DNA of 64,000 nt from Eretmocerus hayati (taxonomy: Eukaryota > Arthropoda > Insecta > Hymenoptera > Aphelinidae): NCBI GenBank assembly GCA_029851415.1, contig CM056741.1, forward strand, positions 90,307,282 through 90,371,281, given 5' to 3'. The translations under genes and the position numbers were made by a program. Every line of letters starts with the position of its first letter. Position 1 is the stretch's first letter. The notes under the pieces are model-generated. The model saw only the letters and a list, made by a program, of their open reading frames with translations, ran no database searches and was not told the DNA's origin. Shown here one piece after another: positions 14,356 through 28,987 of this stretch.

Positions 14356-16191
14356 TTTCCGGACTACCCCTCTGTTTGACTTCCGTGGAGCTCATAGCAT
14401 GATTTAATTTCAAATTCTGAAGGCACATATTTCAACATAAAACTTTGTGCTCTCTCGATTGCCGCAGTGAGAATTCCAAGATCCCCCCAGGAGAGGCCCA
14501 AAAACCACGAAAACCTCAGAAAATATGGTTTTTCTGAGAAACCCAGGCAACAAAAAAATGTATTCTGAGAAATGCAACAACTTTGTTACACATGAAAGAT
14601 GTCTCAATCGGCTTCCCCTCCAAGTTCTTGGGAGTTTCTCAACGCCCCTGTGCAATTATCGGACTACCTCTCTGTTTGACTTCCGTGGAGCTCATAGCAT
14701 AATTCCATCTCAAATTCTGGTGGCACATAATTCAACATAAAATTTTACGCTCTCTCGATCGCCGCAGTGGGAATTTCAAGATTCCTCCAGAAAAGGCCCA
14801 AAAACCACGAAAATCTCAGAAAATATGGTTTCTTGAGAAACTCAGCCAACAAAAAAATGTGTTTTGAGGAACGTGACAACTGTGTTCCACATGAGAGATG
14901 CGTCGAATTGCTTCTGCTCCAAGTTTTAGGGAGTATTTCGATGCCCCTGTGCAATTTCCGGAGTACCTCTCTGTTTGACTTCCGTGGAGCTCATAGCATG
15001 ATTTCATTCCAAATTCTGAAGGCATATATTTCAACATAAAATTTTGTGCTCTCTCGATTGCCGCAGTGAGAATTCCAAGATTTCTCCGGCAAAGGCCCCA
15101 AAACCACGGGAACCTCAGAAAATATTGTTTCTTTGAGAAACCCAGAAAAAAAAATGTATTTTGAGGAATGCAACAACTTTGTTACACATGAAAGATGCCT
15201 CAATCGGCTCCCCCTCCAAGTTTTTGGGAGTTTCTCAACGCCCCTGTGCAATTTTCGGACTACCTCTGTGTTTGACGTCCGTGGAGCTCATAGCATGAAT
15301 CCATTTCAAATTCTGAAGGCACATATTTCAACATAAAATTGTGTGCTCTTTGGATTAGCGCAGTGAGAATTCCAAGATTCCCCCAGGGAAGGCCCAAAAA
15401 CCACGAAAACCTCAGAAAATATGGTTTTTCTGAGAAACCCAGGCAACGAAAAAATGTATTTTGAGGAATGCAACAACTTTGTTACACATGAAAGATGCCT
15501 CAATCGGCTCCCCCTCCAAGTTTTTGGGAGTTTCTCAACGCCCCTGTGCAATTTTCGGACTACCTCTGTGTTTGACGTCCGTGGAGCTCATAGCATGAAT
15601 CCATTTCAAATTCTGAAGGCACATATTTCAACATAAAATCTTGTGCTCTCTCGATTGCCGCAGTAGGAATTCCAAGATTCCTCCAGAAAAGGCCCAAAAA
15701 CGACGAAAACCTCAGGAAACATGGTTTTTTGAGAAACTCAGGCAAGAAAAAAATGTGTTTTGAGGAACGTGATAACTGTGTTTCACATGAAAGATGCGTC
15801 GAATTGCTTCTGCTCCAAGTTTTAGGGAGTATTCCGATGCCTCTGTGCAATTTCCGGACTACCCCTCTGTTTGACTTCCGTGGAGCTCATAGCATGATTT
15901 AATTTCAAATTCTGAAGGCACATATTTCAACATGAAATTTTGTGCTCTTCCGATCGCCGCAGTGGAGAATTCCAAGATGCCTCCAGAAAAGGCCCAAGAA
16001 CCACGGAAACCTCAGAAAGCATGGTTTTTTGAAAAACTCGGGCAACGAAAAAATGTGTTTTGAGGAACGAAACAACTGTGCTCCACATGAAAGATGCGTC
16101 GAATTACTTCCGCTCCAAGTTTTAGCGAGTTTATCGATGCCTCTGTGCAATTTCCGGAATACCTCTCTGTTTGACTTCTGTGGAGCTCTAG
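14356..16191. repeat. Higher-order block at offset 7,166 bp
   Basis: About six monomers that match 7,190-9,025 in the same order and, from 14,650, match 16,743-18,285 at offset 2,093. The block ends at a hybrid monomer around 16,192, where the CTCTAGCATG edge typical of one class continues directly into ATTCCATCTC, typical of another. Confidence 0.85.
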
Positions 16192-16708
16192 CATGATTCC
16201 ATCTCAAATTCTGGAGGCACATATTTCAACATAAAATTTTGTGCCCTCTCGATTGCCGCAGTAGGAATTCCATGATTCCTACAGAAAAGGCCCAAAAACC
16301 ACGAAAACCTCAGAAAATATGTTTTTTTGAGAAACTCAGGCAACAAAAAAATGTGTTTTCGAGGAACGTGACAACTGTGTTCCACATGAAAGATGGGTCG
16401 AATTGCTTCTGCTCCAAGTTTCAGGGAGTATTTCGATGGCCCTGTGCCATCTCCGGATTACCTTTCTGTTTGACTTCCGTGGAGCTCATAGCATGATTTC
16501 ATTTCAAATTCTGAAGGCATATATTTCAACATAAAATTTTGTGCTCTCTCGATTGCCGCAGTGAGAATTCCATGATTCCTCCAGCAAAGGCCCAAAAACC
16601 ACGAGAACCTCAGGAAATATTGTTTCTTTGAGAAACCCAGGCAACAATAAAAGTATTTTGAGAAATGCAACAACTTTGTTACACATGAAAGATGCCTCAA
16701 TCGGCTTC

Positions 16709-19700
16709 CCCTCCAAGTTCTTGGGAGTTTCTCAACGCCCCTGTGCAATTATCGGACTACCTCTCTGTTTGACTTCCGTGGAGCTCATAGCATAATTCCA
16801 TCTCAAATTCTGGAGGCACATAATTCAACATAAAATTTTACGCTCTCTCGATCGCCGCAGTGGGAATTTCAAGATTCCTCCAGAAAAGGCCCAAAAACCA
16901 CGAAAATCTCAGAAAATATGGTTTCTTGAGAAACTCAGCCAACAAAAAAATGTGTTTTGAGGAACGTGACAACTGTGTTCCACATGAGAGATGCGTCGAA
17001 TTGCTTCTGCTCCAAGTTTTAGGGAGTATTTCGATGCCCCTGTGCAATTTCCGGAGTACCTCTCTGTTTGACTTCCGTGGAGCTCATAGCATGATTTCAT
17101 TCCAAATTCTGAAGGCATATATTTCAACATAAAATTTTGTGCTCTCTCGATTGCCGCAGTGAGAATTCCAAGATTTCTCCGGCAAAGGCCCCAAAACCAC
17201 GGGAACCTCAGAAAATATTGTTTCTTTGAGAAACCCAGAAAAAAAAATGTATTTTGAGGAATGCAACAACTTTGTTACACATGAAAGATGCCTCAATCGG
17301 CTCCCCCTCCAAGTTTTTGGGAGTTTCTCAACGCCCCTGTGCAATTTTCGGACTACCTCTGTGTTTGACGTCCGTGGAGCTCATAGCATGAATCCATTTC
17401 AAATTCTGAAGGCACATATTTCAACATAAAATTGTGTGCTCTTTGGATTGGCGCAGTGAGAATTCCAAGATTCCCCCAGGAAAGGCCCAAAAACCACGAA
17501 AACCTCAGAAAATATGGTTTTTCTGAGAAACCCAGGCAACGAAAAAATGTATTTTGAGGAATGCAACAACTTTGTTACACATGAAAGATGCCTCAATCGG
17601 CTCCCCCTCCAAGTTTTTGGGAGTTTCTCAACGCCCCTGTGCAATTTTCGGACTACCTCTGTGTTTGACGTCCGTGGAGCTCATAGCATGAATCCATTTC
17701 AAATTCTGAAGGCACATATTTCAACATAAAATCTTGTGCTCTCTCGATTGCCGCAGTAGGAATTCCAAGATTCCTCCAGAAAAGGCCCAAAAACGACGAA
17801 AACCTCAGGAAACATGGTTTTTTGAGAAACTCAGGCAAGAAAAAAATGTGTTTTGAGGAACGTGATAACTGTGTTTCACATGAAAGATGCGTCGAATTGC
17901 TTCTGCTCCAAGTTTTAGGGAGTATTCCGATGCCTCTGTGCAATTTCCGGACTACCCCTCTGTTTGACTTCCGTGGAGCTCATAGCATGATTTAATTTCA
18001 AATTCTGAAGGCACATATTTCAACATGAAATTTTGTGCTCTTCCGATCGCCGCAGTGGAGAATTCCAAGATGCCTCCAGAAAAGGCCCAAGAACCACGGA
18101 AACCTCAGAAAGCATGGTTTTTTGAAAAACTCGGGCAACGAAAAAATGTGTTTTGAGGAACGAAACAACTGTGCTCCACATGAAAGATGCGTCGAATTGC
18201 TTCCGCTCCAAGTTTTAGCGAGTTTATCGATGCCTCTGTGCAATTTCCGGAATACCTCTCTGTTTGACTTCTGTGGAGCTCTAGCATGAACTCATTACAA
18301 ATTCTCAAGGCACATATTTCAACATGAAATTTTGTGCTCTTTCGATCGCCGCAGTGAGAATTCCAAGATTCCCCCAGAGGAGGCACAAAAATAACGAGAA
18401 CCTCAAGAAATATGGTTTTCTGAAAAACACAGGCAACGAAAAAATGTATTCGAGAAATTCAACAACTTTGTTCCACATGGAAGATGCCTGAATCGGCTTC
18501 CCCCTCCAAGTTTTTGGGAGTTTCTCACCGCCCCTGTGCAATTTCCGGACTACCTCTCTGTTTGACTTCCGTGGAGCTCATAGCATGATTCCATCTCAAA
18601 TTCTGGAGGCACATATTTCAACATAAAATTTTGTGCCCTCTCGATTGCCGCAGTAGGAATTCCATGATTCCTACAGAAAAGGCCCAAAAACCACGAAAAC
18701 CTCAGAAAATATGGTTTTTTGAGAATTTCAGGCAAGAAAATAATGTGTTTTGGGGAACGTGACAACTGTGTTTCACATGAAAGATGCGTCGAATTGCTTC
18801 TGCTCCAAGTTTTAGGGAGTATTCCGATGCCCCTGTGCAATTTCCGGACTACCCCTCTGTTTGACTTCCGTGGAGCTCATAGCATGATTTAATTTCAAAT
18901 TCTGAAGGCACATATTTCAACATAAAATTTTGTGCTCTCTCGATTGCCGCAGTGAGAATTCCAAGATTCCCCCAGGAGAGGCCCAAAATCCACGAAAACC
19001 TCAGAAAATATGGTTTTTCTGAGAAACCCAGGCAACAAAAGAATGTATTCTGAGAAATGCAACAACTTTGTTACACATGAAAGATGTCTCAATCGGCTCC
19101 CCCTGCGAGTTTTTGGGAGTTTCTCAACGCCTCTGTGCAATTTTCGGCCTACCTCTCTGTCTGACTTCCGTGGAGCTCATAGCATGATTTCATTTCAAAT
19201 TCTGAAGGCACATATTTCAACATAAAATTTCGTGCTCTCTCGATTGCCGCAGTGGGGATTCCAAGATTCCTCCAGAAAAGGCCCAAAAACCACGAAAACC
19301 TCAGAAAATATGTTTTTTTGAGAAACTCAGGCAACAAAAAAATGTGTTTTCGAGGAACGTGACAACTGTGTTCCACATGAAAGATGCGTCGAATTGCTTC
19401 TGCTCCAAGTTTCAGGGAGTATTTCGATGGCCCTGTGCCATCTCCGGATTACCTTTCTGTTTGACTTCCGTGGAGCTCATAGCATGATTTCATTTCAAAT
19501 TCTGAAGGCATATATTTCAACATAAAATTTTGTGCTCTCTCGATTGCCGCAGTGAGAATTCCATGATTCCTCCAGCAAAGGCCCAAAAACCACGAGAACC
19601 TCAGGAAATATTGTTTCTTTGAGAAACCCAGGCAACAATAAAAGTATTTTGAGAAATGCAACAACTTTGTTACACATGAAAGATGCCTCAATCGGCTTCC

Positions 19701-20860
19701 CCTCCAAGTTCTTGGGAGTTTCTCAACGCGCCTGTGCAATTTTCGGACTACCTCTCTGTTTGACTTCCGTGGAGCTCATAGCATAATTCCATCTCAAATT
19801 CTGGAGGCACATAATTCAACATAAAATTTTACGCTCTCTCGATCGCCGCAGTGGGAATTTCAAGATTCCTCCAGAAAAGGCCCAAAAACCACGAAAATCT
19901 CAGAAAATATGGTTTTTGAGAAACTCAGCCAACAAAAAAATGTGTTTTGAGGAACGTGACAACTGTGTTCCACATGAGAGATGCGTCGAATTGCTTCTGC
20001 TCCAAGTTTTAGGGAGTATTTCGATGCCCCTGTGCAATTTCCGGAGTACCTCTCTGTTTGACTTCCGTGGAGCTCATAGTATGATTTCATTCCAAATTCT
20101 GAAGGCATATATTTCAACATAAAATTTTGTGCTCTCTCGATTGCCGCAGTGAGAATTCCATGATTCCTCCGGCAAAGGCCCCAAAATCACGAGAACCTCA
20201 GAAAATATTGTTTCTTTGAGAAACCCAGAAAAAAAAATGTATTTTGAGGAATGCAACAACTTTGTTACACATGAAAGATGCCTCAATCGGCTCCCCCTCC
20301 AAGTTTTTGGGAGTTTCTCAACGCCCCTGTGCAATTTTCGGACTACCTCTGTGTTTGACGTCCGTGGAGCTCATAGCATGAATCCATTTCAAATTCTGAA
20401 GGCACATATTTCAACATAAAATTGTGTGCTCTTTGGATTGGCGCAGTGAGAATTCCAAGATTCCTCCAGAAAAGGCCCAAAAACGACGAAAACCTCAGGA
20501 AATATGGTTTTTTGAGAAACTCAGGCAAGAAAAAAATGTGTTTTGAGGAACGTGAGAACTGTGTTTCACATGGAAGATGCGTCGAATTGCTTCTGCTCCA
20601 AGTTTTAGGGAGTATTCCGATGCCTCTGTGCAATTTCCGGACTACCCCTCTGTTTGACTTCCGTAGAGCTCATAGCATGATTTAATTTCAAATTCTGAAG
20701 GCACATATTTCAACATAAAATTTTGTGCTCTCTCGATTGCCGCAGTGAGAATTCCAAGATCCCCCCAGGAGAGGCCCAAAAACCACGAAAACCTCAGAAA
20801 ATATGGTTTTTCGGAGAAACCCAGGCAACAAAAAATCGTATTCTGAGAAATGCAACAACT
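16709..20860. repeat. Higher-order block, copy 2 (offset 9,259-9,260 bp)
   Basis: Second copy of 7,450-11,600. Its first part (16,743-18,285) is also a copy of 14,650-16,192 at offset 2,093. The same monomer run is therefore present three times in 11 kb, once alone and twice close together. Confidence 0.88.
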
Positions 20861-21923
20861 TTGTTACACATGAAAGATGTCTCAATCGGCATCCCCTCCA
20901 AGTTCTTGGGAGTTTCTCAACGCCCCTGTGCAATTTTCGGACTACCTCTCTGTTTGACTTCCGTGGAGCTGATAGCATAATTCCATCTCAAATTCTGGAG
21001 GCACATAATTCAACATAAAATTTCACGCTCTCTCGATCGCCGCAGTGGGAATTTCAAGATTCCTCCAGAAAAGGCCCAAAAACCACGAAAATCTCAGAAA
21101 ATATGGTTTTTTGAGAAACTCAGCCGACAAAAAAATGTGTTTTGAGGAACGTGACAACTGTGTTCCACATGAGAGATGCGTGAAATTGCTTCTGCTCCAA
21201 GTTTTAGGGAGTATTTCGATGCCCCTGTGCAATTTCCGGAGTACCTCTCTGTTTGACTTCCGTGGAGCTCATAGCATGATTTCATTCCAAATTCTGAAGG
21301 CATATATTTCAACATAAAATTTTGTGCTCTCTCGATTGCCGCAGTGAGAATTCCAAGATTTCTCCGGCAAAGGCCCCAAAACCACGAGAACCTCAGAAAA
21401 TATTGTTTCTTTGAGAAACCCAGAAAAAAAATGTATTTTGAGGAATGCAACAACTTTGTTACACATGAAAGATGCCTCAATCGGCTCCCCCTCCAAGTTT
21501 TTGGGAGTTTCTCAACGCCCCTGTGCAATTTTCGGACTACCTCTGTGTTTGACGTCCGTGGAGCTCATAGCATGAATCCATTTCAAATTCTGAAGGCACA
21601 TATTTCAACATAAAATTGTGTGCTCTTTGGATTGGCGCAGTGAGAATTCCAAGATTCCCCCAGGAAAGGCCCAAAAACCACGAAAACCTCAGAAAATATG
21701 GTTTTTCTGAGAAACCCAGGCAACGAAAAAATGTATTTTGAGAGATGCAACAACTTTGTTACACATGAAAGATGCCTCAATCGGCTTCCCCTCCAAGTTT
21801 TTGGGAGTTTCTCAACGCCCCTGTGCAATTTTCAGACTACCTCTCTGTTTGACCTCCGTGGAGCTCATAGCATGATTCCATCTCAAATTCTGAAGGCACA
21901 TATTTCAACATAAAATCTTGTGC

Positions 21924-23494
21924 TCTCTCGATTGCCGCAGTAGGAATTCCAAGATTCCTCCAGAAAAGGCCCAAAAACGACGAAAACCTCAGGAAATATG
22001 GTTTTTTGAGAAACTCAGGCAAGAAAAAAATGTGTTTTGAGGAACGTGATAACTGTGTTTCACATGAAAGATGCGTCGAATTGCTTCTGCTCCAAGATTC
22101 AGGGAGTATTCCGATGCCTCTGTGCAATTTCCGGACTACCCCTCTGTTTGACTTCCGTGGAGCTCATAGCATGATTTAATTTCAAATTCTGAAGGCACAT
22201 ATTTCAACATGAAATTTTGTGCTCTTCCGATCGCCGCAGTGGAGAATTCCAAGATGCCTCCAGAAAAGGCCCAAGAACCACGGAAACCTCAGAAAGCATG
22301 GTTTTTTGAAAAACTCGGGCAACGAAAAAATGTGTTTTGAGGAACGAAACAACTGTGCTCCACATGAAAGATGCGTCGAATTGCTTCCGCTCCAAGTTTT
22401 AGCGAGTTTTTCGATGCCTCTGTGCAATTTCCGGAATACCTCTCTGTTTGACTTCTGTGGAGCTCTAGCATGAACTCATTACAAATTCTCAAGGCACATA
22501 TTTCAACATGAAATTTTGTGCTCTTTCGATCGCCGCAGTGAGAATTCCAAGATTCCCCCAGAGGAGGCACAAAAATAACGAGAACCTCAAGAAATATGGT
22601 TTTCTGAAAAACACAGGCAACGAAAAAATGTATTCGAGAAATGCAACAACTTTGTTCCACATGGAAGATGCCTGAATCGGCTTCCCCCTCCAAGTTTTTG
22701 GGAGTTTCTCACCGCCCCTGTGCAATTTCCGGACTACCTCTCTGTTTGACTTCCGTGGAGCTCATAGCATGATTCCATCTCAAATTCTCGAGGCACATAT
22801 TTCAACATAAAATTTTGTGCCCTCTCGATTGCCGCAGTAGGAATTCCATGATTCCTACAGAGAAGGCCCAAAAACCACGAAAACCTCAGAAAATATGGTT
22901 TTTTGAGAATTTCAGGCGAGAGAATAATGTGTTTTGGGGAACGTGACAACTGTGTTTCACATGAAAGATGCGTCGAATTGCTTCTGCTCCAAGTTTTAGG
23001 GAGTATTCCGATGCCCCTGTGCAATTTCCGGACTACCCCTCTGTTTGACTTCCGTGGAGCTCATAGCATGATTTAATTTCAAATTCTGAAGGCACATATT
23101 TCAACATAAAATTTTGTGCTCTCTCGATTGCCGCAGTGAGAATTCCAAGATTCCCCCAGGAGAGGCCCAAAAACCACGAAAACCTCAGAAAATATGGTCA
23201 TTCTGAGAAACCCAGGCAACAAAAGAATGTATTCTGAGAAATGCAACAACTTTGTTACACATGAAAGATGTCTCAATCGGCTCCCCCTGCGAGTTTTTGG
23301 GAGTTTCTCAACGCCTCTGTGCAATTTTCGGCCTACCTCTCTGTCTGACTTCCGTGGAGCTCATAGCATGATTTCATTTCAAATTCTGAAGGCACATATT
23401 TCAACATAAAATTTCGTGCTCTCTCGATTGCCGCAGTGGGGGTTCCAAGATTCCTCCAGAAAAGGCCCAAAAACCACGAAAACCTCAGAATATA
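21924..23494. repeat. Higher-order block at offset 4,184 bp
   Basis: About five monomers matching 17,740-19,310, including the distinctive TTCCGATCGCCGCAGTGG and CAAAAATAACGAG units. Small differences include CAGAGAAGGCCC near 22,858 in place of CAGAAAAGGCCC. The blocks separate where 23,505 onward switches to the CACCAAAAAA variant. Confidence 0.85.
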
Positions 23495-23510
23495 TGTTTT
23501 TTTGAGAAAC

Positions 23511-24420
23511 TCAGGCACCAAAAAAAAGTATTTTGAGAAATGCAACAACTTTGTTACACATGAAAGATGCCTCAATCGGCTCCCCCTCCAAGTTTTTGGG
23601 AGTTTCTCAACGCCCCTGTGCAATTTTTGGACTACCTCTGTGTTTGACGTCCGTGGAGCTCATACCATGAATCCATTTCAAATTCTGAAGGCACATATTT
23701 CAACATAAAATTGTGTGCTCTTTGGATTGGCGCAGTGAGAATTCCAAGATTCCTCCAGAAAAGGCCCAAAAATGACGAAAACCTCAGGAAATATGGTTTT
23801 TTGAGAAACTCAGGCAAGAAAAAAATGTGTTTTGAGGAACGTGACAACTGTGTTCCACATGAAAGATGCGTCGAATTGCTTCTGCTCCAAGTTTCAGGGA
23901 GTATTTCGATGGCCCTGTGCCATCTCCGGATTACCTTTCTGTTTGACTTCCGTGGAGCTCATAGCATGATTTCATTTCAAATTCTGAAGGCATATATTTC
24001 AACATAAAATTTTGTGCTCTCTCGATTGCCGCAGTGAGAATTCCATGATTCCTCCAGCAAAGGCCCAAAAACCACGAGAACCTCAGGAAATATTGTTTCT
24101 TTGAGAAACCCAGGCACCAAAAAAAAGTATTTTGAGAAATGCAACAACTTTGTTACACATGAAAGATGCCTCAATCGGCTCCCCCTCCAAGTTTTTGGGA
24201 GTTTCTCAACGCCCCTGTGCAATTTTTGGACTACCTCTGTGTTTGACGTCCGTGGAGCTCATACCATGAATCCATTTCAAATTCTGAAGGCACATATTTC
24301 AACATAAAATTGTGTGCTCTTTGGATTGGCGCAGTGAGAATTCCAAGATTCCTCCAGAAAAGGCCCAAAAATGACGAAAACCTCAGGAAATATGGTTTTT
24401 TGAGAAACTCAGGCAAGAAA
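23511..24420. repeat. Local duplication of a 599-bp dimer
   Basis: A two-monomer unit recurs with a 599-bp offset. Private variants CACCAAAAAA (23,515 and 24,114), CAATTTTTGG and GCTCATACCATG are found only in these two places. This is the shortest-range and apparently one of the youngest amplification events in the array. Confidence 0.85.
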
Positions 24421-25808
24421 AAAATGTGTTTTGAGGAACGTGAGGACTGTGTTTCACATGAAAGATGCGTCGAATTGCTTCTGCTCCAAGTTTTAGGGAG
24501 TATTCCGATGCCTCTGTGCAATTTCCGGACTACCCCTCTGTTTGACTTCCGTGGAGCTCATAGCATGATTTAATTTCAAATTCTGAAGGCACATATTTCA
24601 ACATAAAATTTTGTGCTCTCTCGATTGCCGCAGTGAGAATTCCAAGATCCCCCCAGGAGAGGCCCAAAAACCACGAAAACCTCAGAAAATATGGTTTTTT
24701 CGAGAAACCCAGGCAACAAAAAATCGTATTCTGAGAAATGCAACAACTTTGTTACACATGAAAGATGTCTCAATCGGCATCCCCTCCAAGTTCTTGGGAG
24801 TTTCTCAACGCCCCTGTGCAATTTTCGGACTACCTCTCTGTTTGACTTCCGTGGAGCTGATAGCATAATTCCATCTCAAATTCTGGAGGCACATAATTCA
24901 ACATAAAATTTTACGCTCTCTCGATCGCCGCAGTGGGAATTCCAAGATTCCTCCAGAAAAGGCCCAAAAACCACGAAAATCTCAGAAAATATGGTTTTTT
25001 GTGAAATCCAGCCAACAAAAAAATGTGTTTTGAGGAACGTGACAACTGTGTTCCACATGAGAGATGCGTCGAATTGCTTCTGCTCCAAGTTTTAGGGAGT
25101 ATTTCGATGCCCCTGTGCAATTTCCGGAGTACCTCTCTGTTTGACTTCCGTGGAGCTCATAGCATGATTTCATTCCAAATTCTGAAGGCATATATTTCAA
25201 CATAAAATTTTGTGCTCTCTCGATTGCCGCAGTGAGAATTCCAAGATTTCTCCGGCAAAGGCCCCAAAACCACGAGAACCTCAGAAAATATTGTTTCTTT
25301 GAGAAACCCAGAAAAAAAATGTATTTTGAGGAATGCAACAACTTTGTTACACATGAAAGATGCCTCAATCGGCTCCCCCTCCAAGTTTTTGGGAGTTTCT
25401 CAACGCCCCTGTGCAATTTTCGGACTACCTCTGTGTTTGACGTCCGTGGAGCTCATAGCATGAATCCATTTCAAATTCTGAAGGCACATATTTCAACATA
25501 AAATTGTGTGCTCTTTGGATTGGCGCAGTGAGAATTCCAAGATTCCCCCAGGAAAGGCCCAAAAACCACGAAAACCTCAGAAAATATGGTTTTTCTGAGA
25601 AACCCAGGCAACGAAAAAATGTATTTTGAGAGATGCAACAACTTTGTTACACATGAAAGATGCCTCAATCGGCTTCCCCTCCAAGTTTTTGGGAGTTTCT
25701 CAACGCCCCTGTGCAATTTTCAGACTACCTCTCTGTTTGACCTCCGTGGAGCTCATAGCATGATTCCATCTCAAATTCTGAAGGCACATATTTCAACATA
25801 AAATTTTG
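24288..25808. repeat. Higher-order block at offset 3,888 bp
   Basis: About five monomers matching 20,400-21,920. The private variants AAAAAATCGTATTC and GAGCTGATAGCATAATTCC are shared. The two copies part at about 25,805, where AAATTTTG here faces AAATCTTG. Confidence 0.85.
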
Positions 25809-28800
25809 TGCTCTCTCGATTGCCGCAGTAGGAATTCCAAGACTCCTCCAGAAAGGGCTCAACACCACGAAAACCTCAGAAAATATGGTTTTTTCGAGAA
25901 ACCCAGGCAACAAAAAAATGTATTCTGAGGAATGCAACAACTTTGTTACACATGAAAGATGCCTCAATCGGCTTCCCCTCCAAGTTTTTGGGAGTTTCTC
26001 AACGCCCCTGTGCAATTTTCGGACTACCTCTCTGTTTGACTTCCGTCAGCCAATAGCATGATTTCATTTCAAATTCTGAAGGCACTTATTTCAACATAAA
26101 ATTTTGTGCTCTCTCGATTGCCGCAGTGAGAATTCCAAGGTTCCCCCAGGAGAGGCCCAAAAACCACGAAAACCTCGGAAAATATGGTTTTTCTGAGAAA
26201 GCCAGGCAACAAAAAAATGTATTCTGAGAAATGCAACAACTTTGTTACACATGAAAGATGTCTCAATCGCCCCCCCCCTGCGAGTTTTTGGGAGTTTCTC
26301 AACGCCTCTGTGCAATTTTCGGCCTACCTCTCTGTCTGACTTCCGTGGAGCTCATAGCATGATTTCATTTCAAATTCTGAAGGCACATATTTCAACATAA
26401 AATTTCATGCTCTCTCGATTGCCGCAGTGGGGATTCCAAGATTCCTCCAGAAAAGGCTCAAAAACCACGAAAACCTCAGAAAATATGTTTTTTTGAGAAA
26501 CTCAGGCAACAAAAAAATGTGTTTTGAGGAACGTGACAACTGTGTTCCACATGAAAGATGCGTCGAATTGCTTCTGCTCCAAGTTTCAGGGAGTATTTCG
26601 ATGGCCCTGTGCAATTTCCGGATTACCTTTCTGTTTGACTTCCGTGGAGCTCATAGCATGATTTCATTTCAAATTCTGAAGGCATATATTTCAACATAAA
26701 ATTTTGTGCTCTCTCGATTGCCGCAGTGAGAATTCCATGATTCCTCCAGCAAAGGCCCAAAAACCACGAGAACCTCAGGAAATATTGTTTCTTTGAGAAA
26801 CCCAGGCAACAAAAAAAAGTATTTTGAGAGATGCAACAACTTTGTTACACATGAAAGATGCCTCAATCGGCTTCCCCTCCAAGTTTTTGGGAGTTTCTCA
26901 ACGCCCCTGTGCAATTTCCGGACTACCCCTCTGTTTGACTTCCGTGGAGCTCATAGCATGATTTCATCTCAAATTCTGAAGGCATATATTTCAACATAAA
27001 ATTTTGTGCTCTCTCGATTGCCGCAGTGAGAATTCCAAGATTTCTCCGGCAAAGGCCCCAAAACCACGAGAACCTCCGAAAATATTGTTTCTTTGAAAAA
27101 CCCAGAGAAAAAATGTATTTTGAGGAATGCAACAACTTTGTTACACATGAAAGATGCCTCAATCGGCTCCCCCTCCAAGTTTTTGGGAGTTTCTCAACGC
27201 CCATGTGCAATTTTCGGACTACCTCTCTGTTTGACTTCCGTGGAGCTGATAGCATAATTCCATCTCAAATTCTGGAGGCACATAATTCAACATAAAATTT
27301 TACGCTCTCTCGATCGCCGCAGTGGGAATTTCAAGATTCCTCCAGAAAAGGCCCAAAAACCACGAAAATCTCAGAAAATATGGTTTTTTGAGAAACTCAG
27401 CCAACAAAAAAATGTGTTTTGAGGAACGTGATAACTGTGTTCCACATGAAAGATGCGTCGAATTGCTCCTGCTCCAAGTTTTAGGGAGTATTCCGATGCC
27501 TCTGTGCAATTTCCGGACTACCCCCCTGTTTGACTTCCGTGGCGCTCATAGCATGAATTAACTTCAAATTCTGAAGGCACATATTTCAACATAAAATTTT
27601 GTGCTCTCTCGATTGCCGCAGTGAGAATTCCAAGATCCCCCCAGGAGAGGCCCAAAAACCACGAAAACCTCAGAAAATATGGTTTTTCTGAGAAACCCAG
27701 GCAACAAAAAAATGTATTTTGAGAAATGCAACAACTTGGTTACACATGAAAGATGTCTCAATCGGCTCCCCCTGCGAATTTTTGGGAGTTTCTCAACGCC
27801 TCTGTGCAATTTTTGGCCTACCTCTCTGTGTGACTTCCGTGGAGCTCATAGCATGATTTCATTTCAAATTCTGAAGGCACATATTTCAACATAAAATTTT
27901 GTGCTCTCCCGATTGCTGCAGTGGGAATTCCAAGATTCCTCCAGAAAAGGCCCAAAAACCACGAAAACCTCAGAAAATATGTTTTTTTGAGAAACTCAGG
28001 CAACAAAAAAATGTTCTTGAGGAACGTGACAACTGTGTTCCACATCAAAGATGCGTCGAATTGCTTCTGCTCCAAGTTTCGGGGAGTATTTCGATGGCCC
28101 TGTGCAATTTCCGGATTACCTTTCTGTTTGATTTCCGTGGAGCTCATAGCATGATTTCATTTCAAATTCTAAAGGCATATATTTCAACATAAAATTTTGT
28201 GCTCTCTCGATTGCCGCAGTGAGAATTCCATGATTCCTCCAGCAAAGGCCCAAAAACCACGAGAACCTCAGGAAATATTGTTTCTTTGAGAAACCCAGGC
28301 AACAAAAAAATGTATTTTGAGAAATGCAACAACTTTGTTACACATGAAAGATGCCTCAATCGGCTTCCCCTCCAAGTTCTTGGGAGTTTCTCAACGCCCC
28401 TGTGCAATTTTCGGACTACCTCTCTGTTCGACTCCCGTGGAGCTCATAGCATGAATCCATTTCAAATTCTGAAGGCACATATTTCAACATCAAACTGTGT
28501 GCTCTTTGGATTGCCGCAGTGAGAATTCCAAGATTCCCCCAGGAGAGGCCCAACAACCACGAAAACCTCAAAAAATATGGTTCTTTTAAAAGCTCAGGCA
28601 ACAAAAAAATGTATCCTCAGAATCGCAACATCTTTGTTCCACATGGAAGATGCGTCGAATTGCTCCTGCTCCAAGTTTTAGGAAGTATTTCGATCCCAAT
28701 GTGCAATTTTCGGACTACCTCTCTGTTTGACTTCTGTGGAGCTCTAGCATGAATCCATTACAAATTCTCAAGGCACATATTTCAACATGAAATTTTGTGC

Positions 28801-28987
28801 TCTTCCGATCGCCGCAGTGGAGAATTCCAAGATGCCTCCAGAAAAGGCCCAAGAACCACGGAAAACTCAGAAAGCATGGTTTTTTGAAAAACTCGGGCAA
28901 CGAAAAAATGTGTTTTGAGGAACGAAACAACTGTGCTCCACATGAAAGATGCGTCGAATTGCTTCCGCTCCAAGTTTTAGCGAGTTT

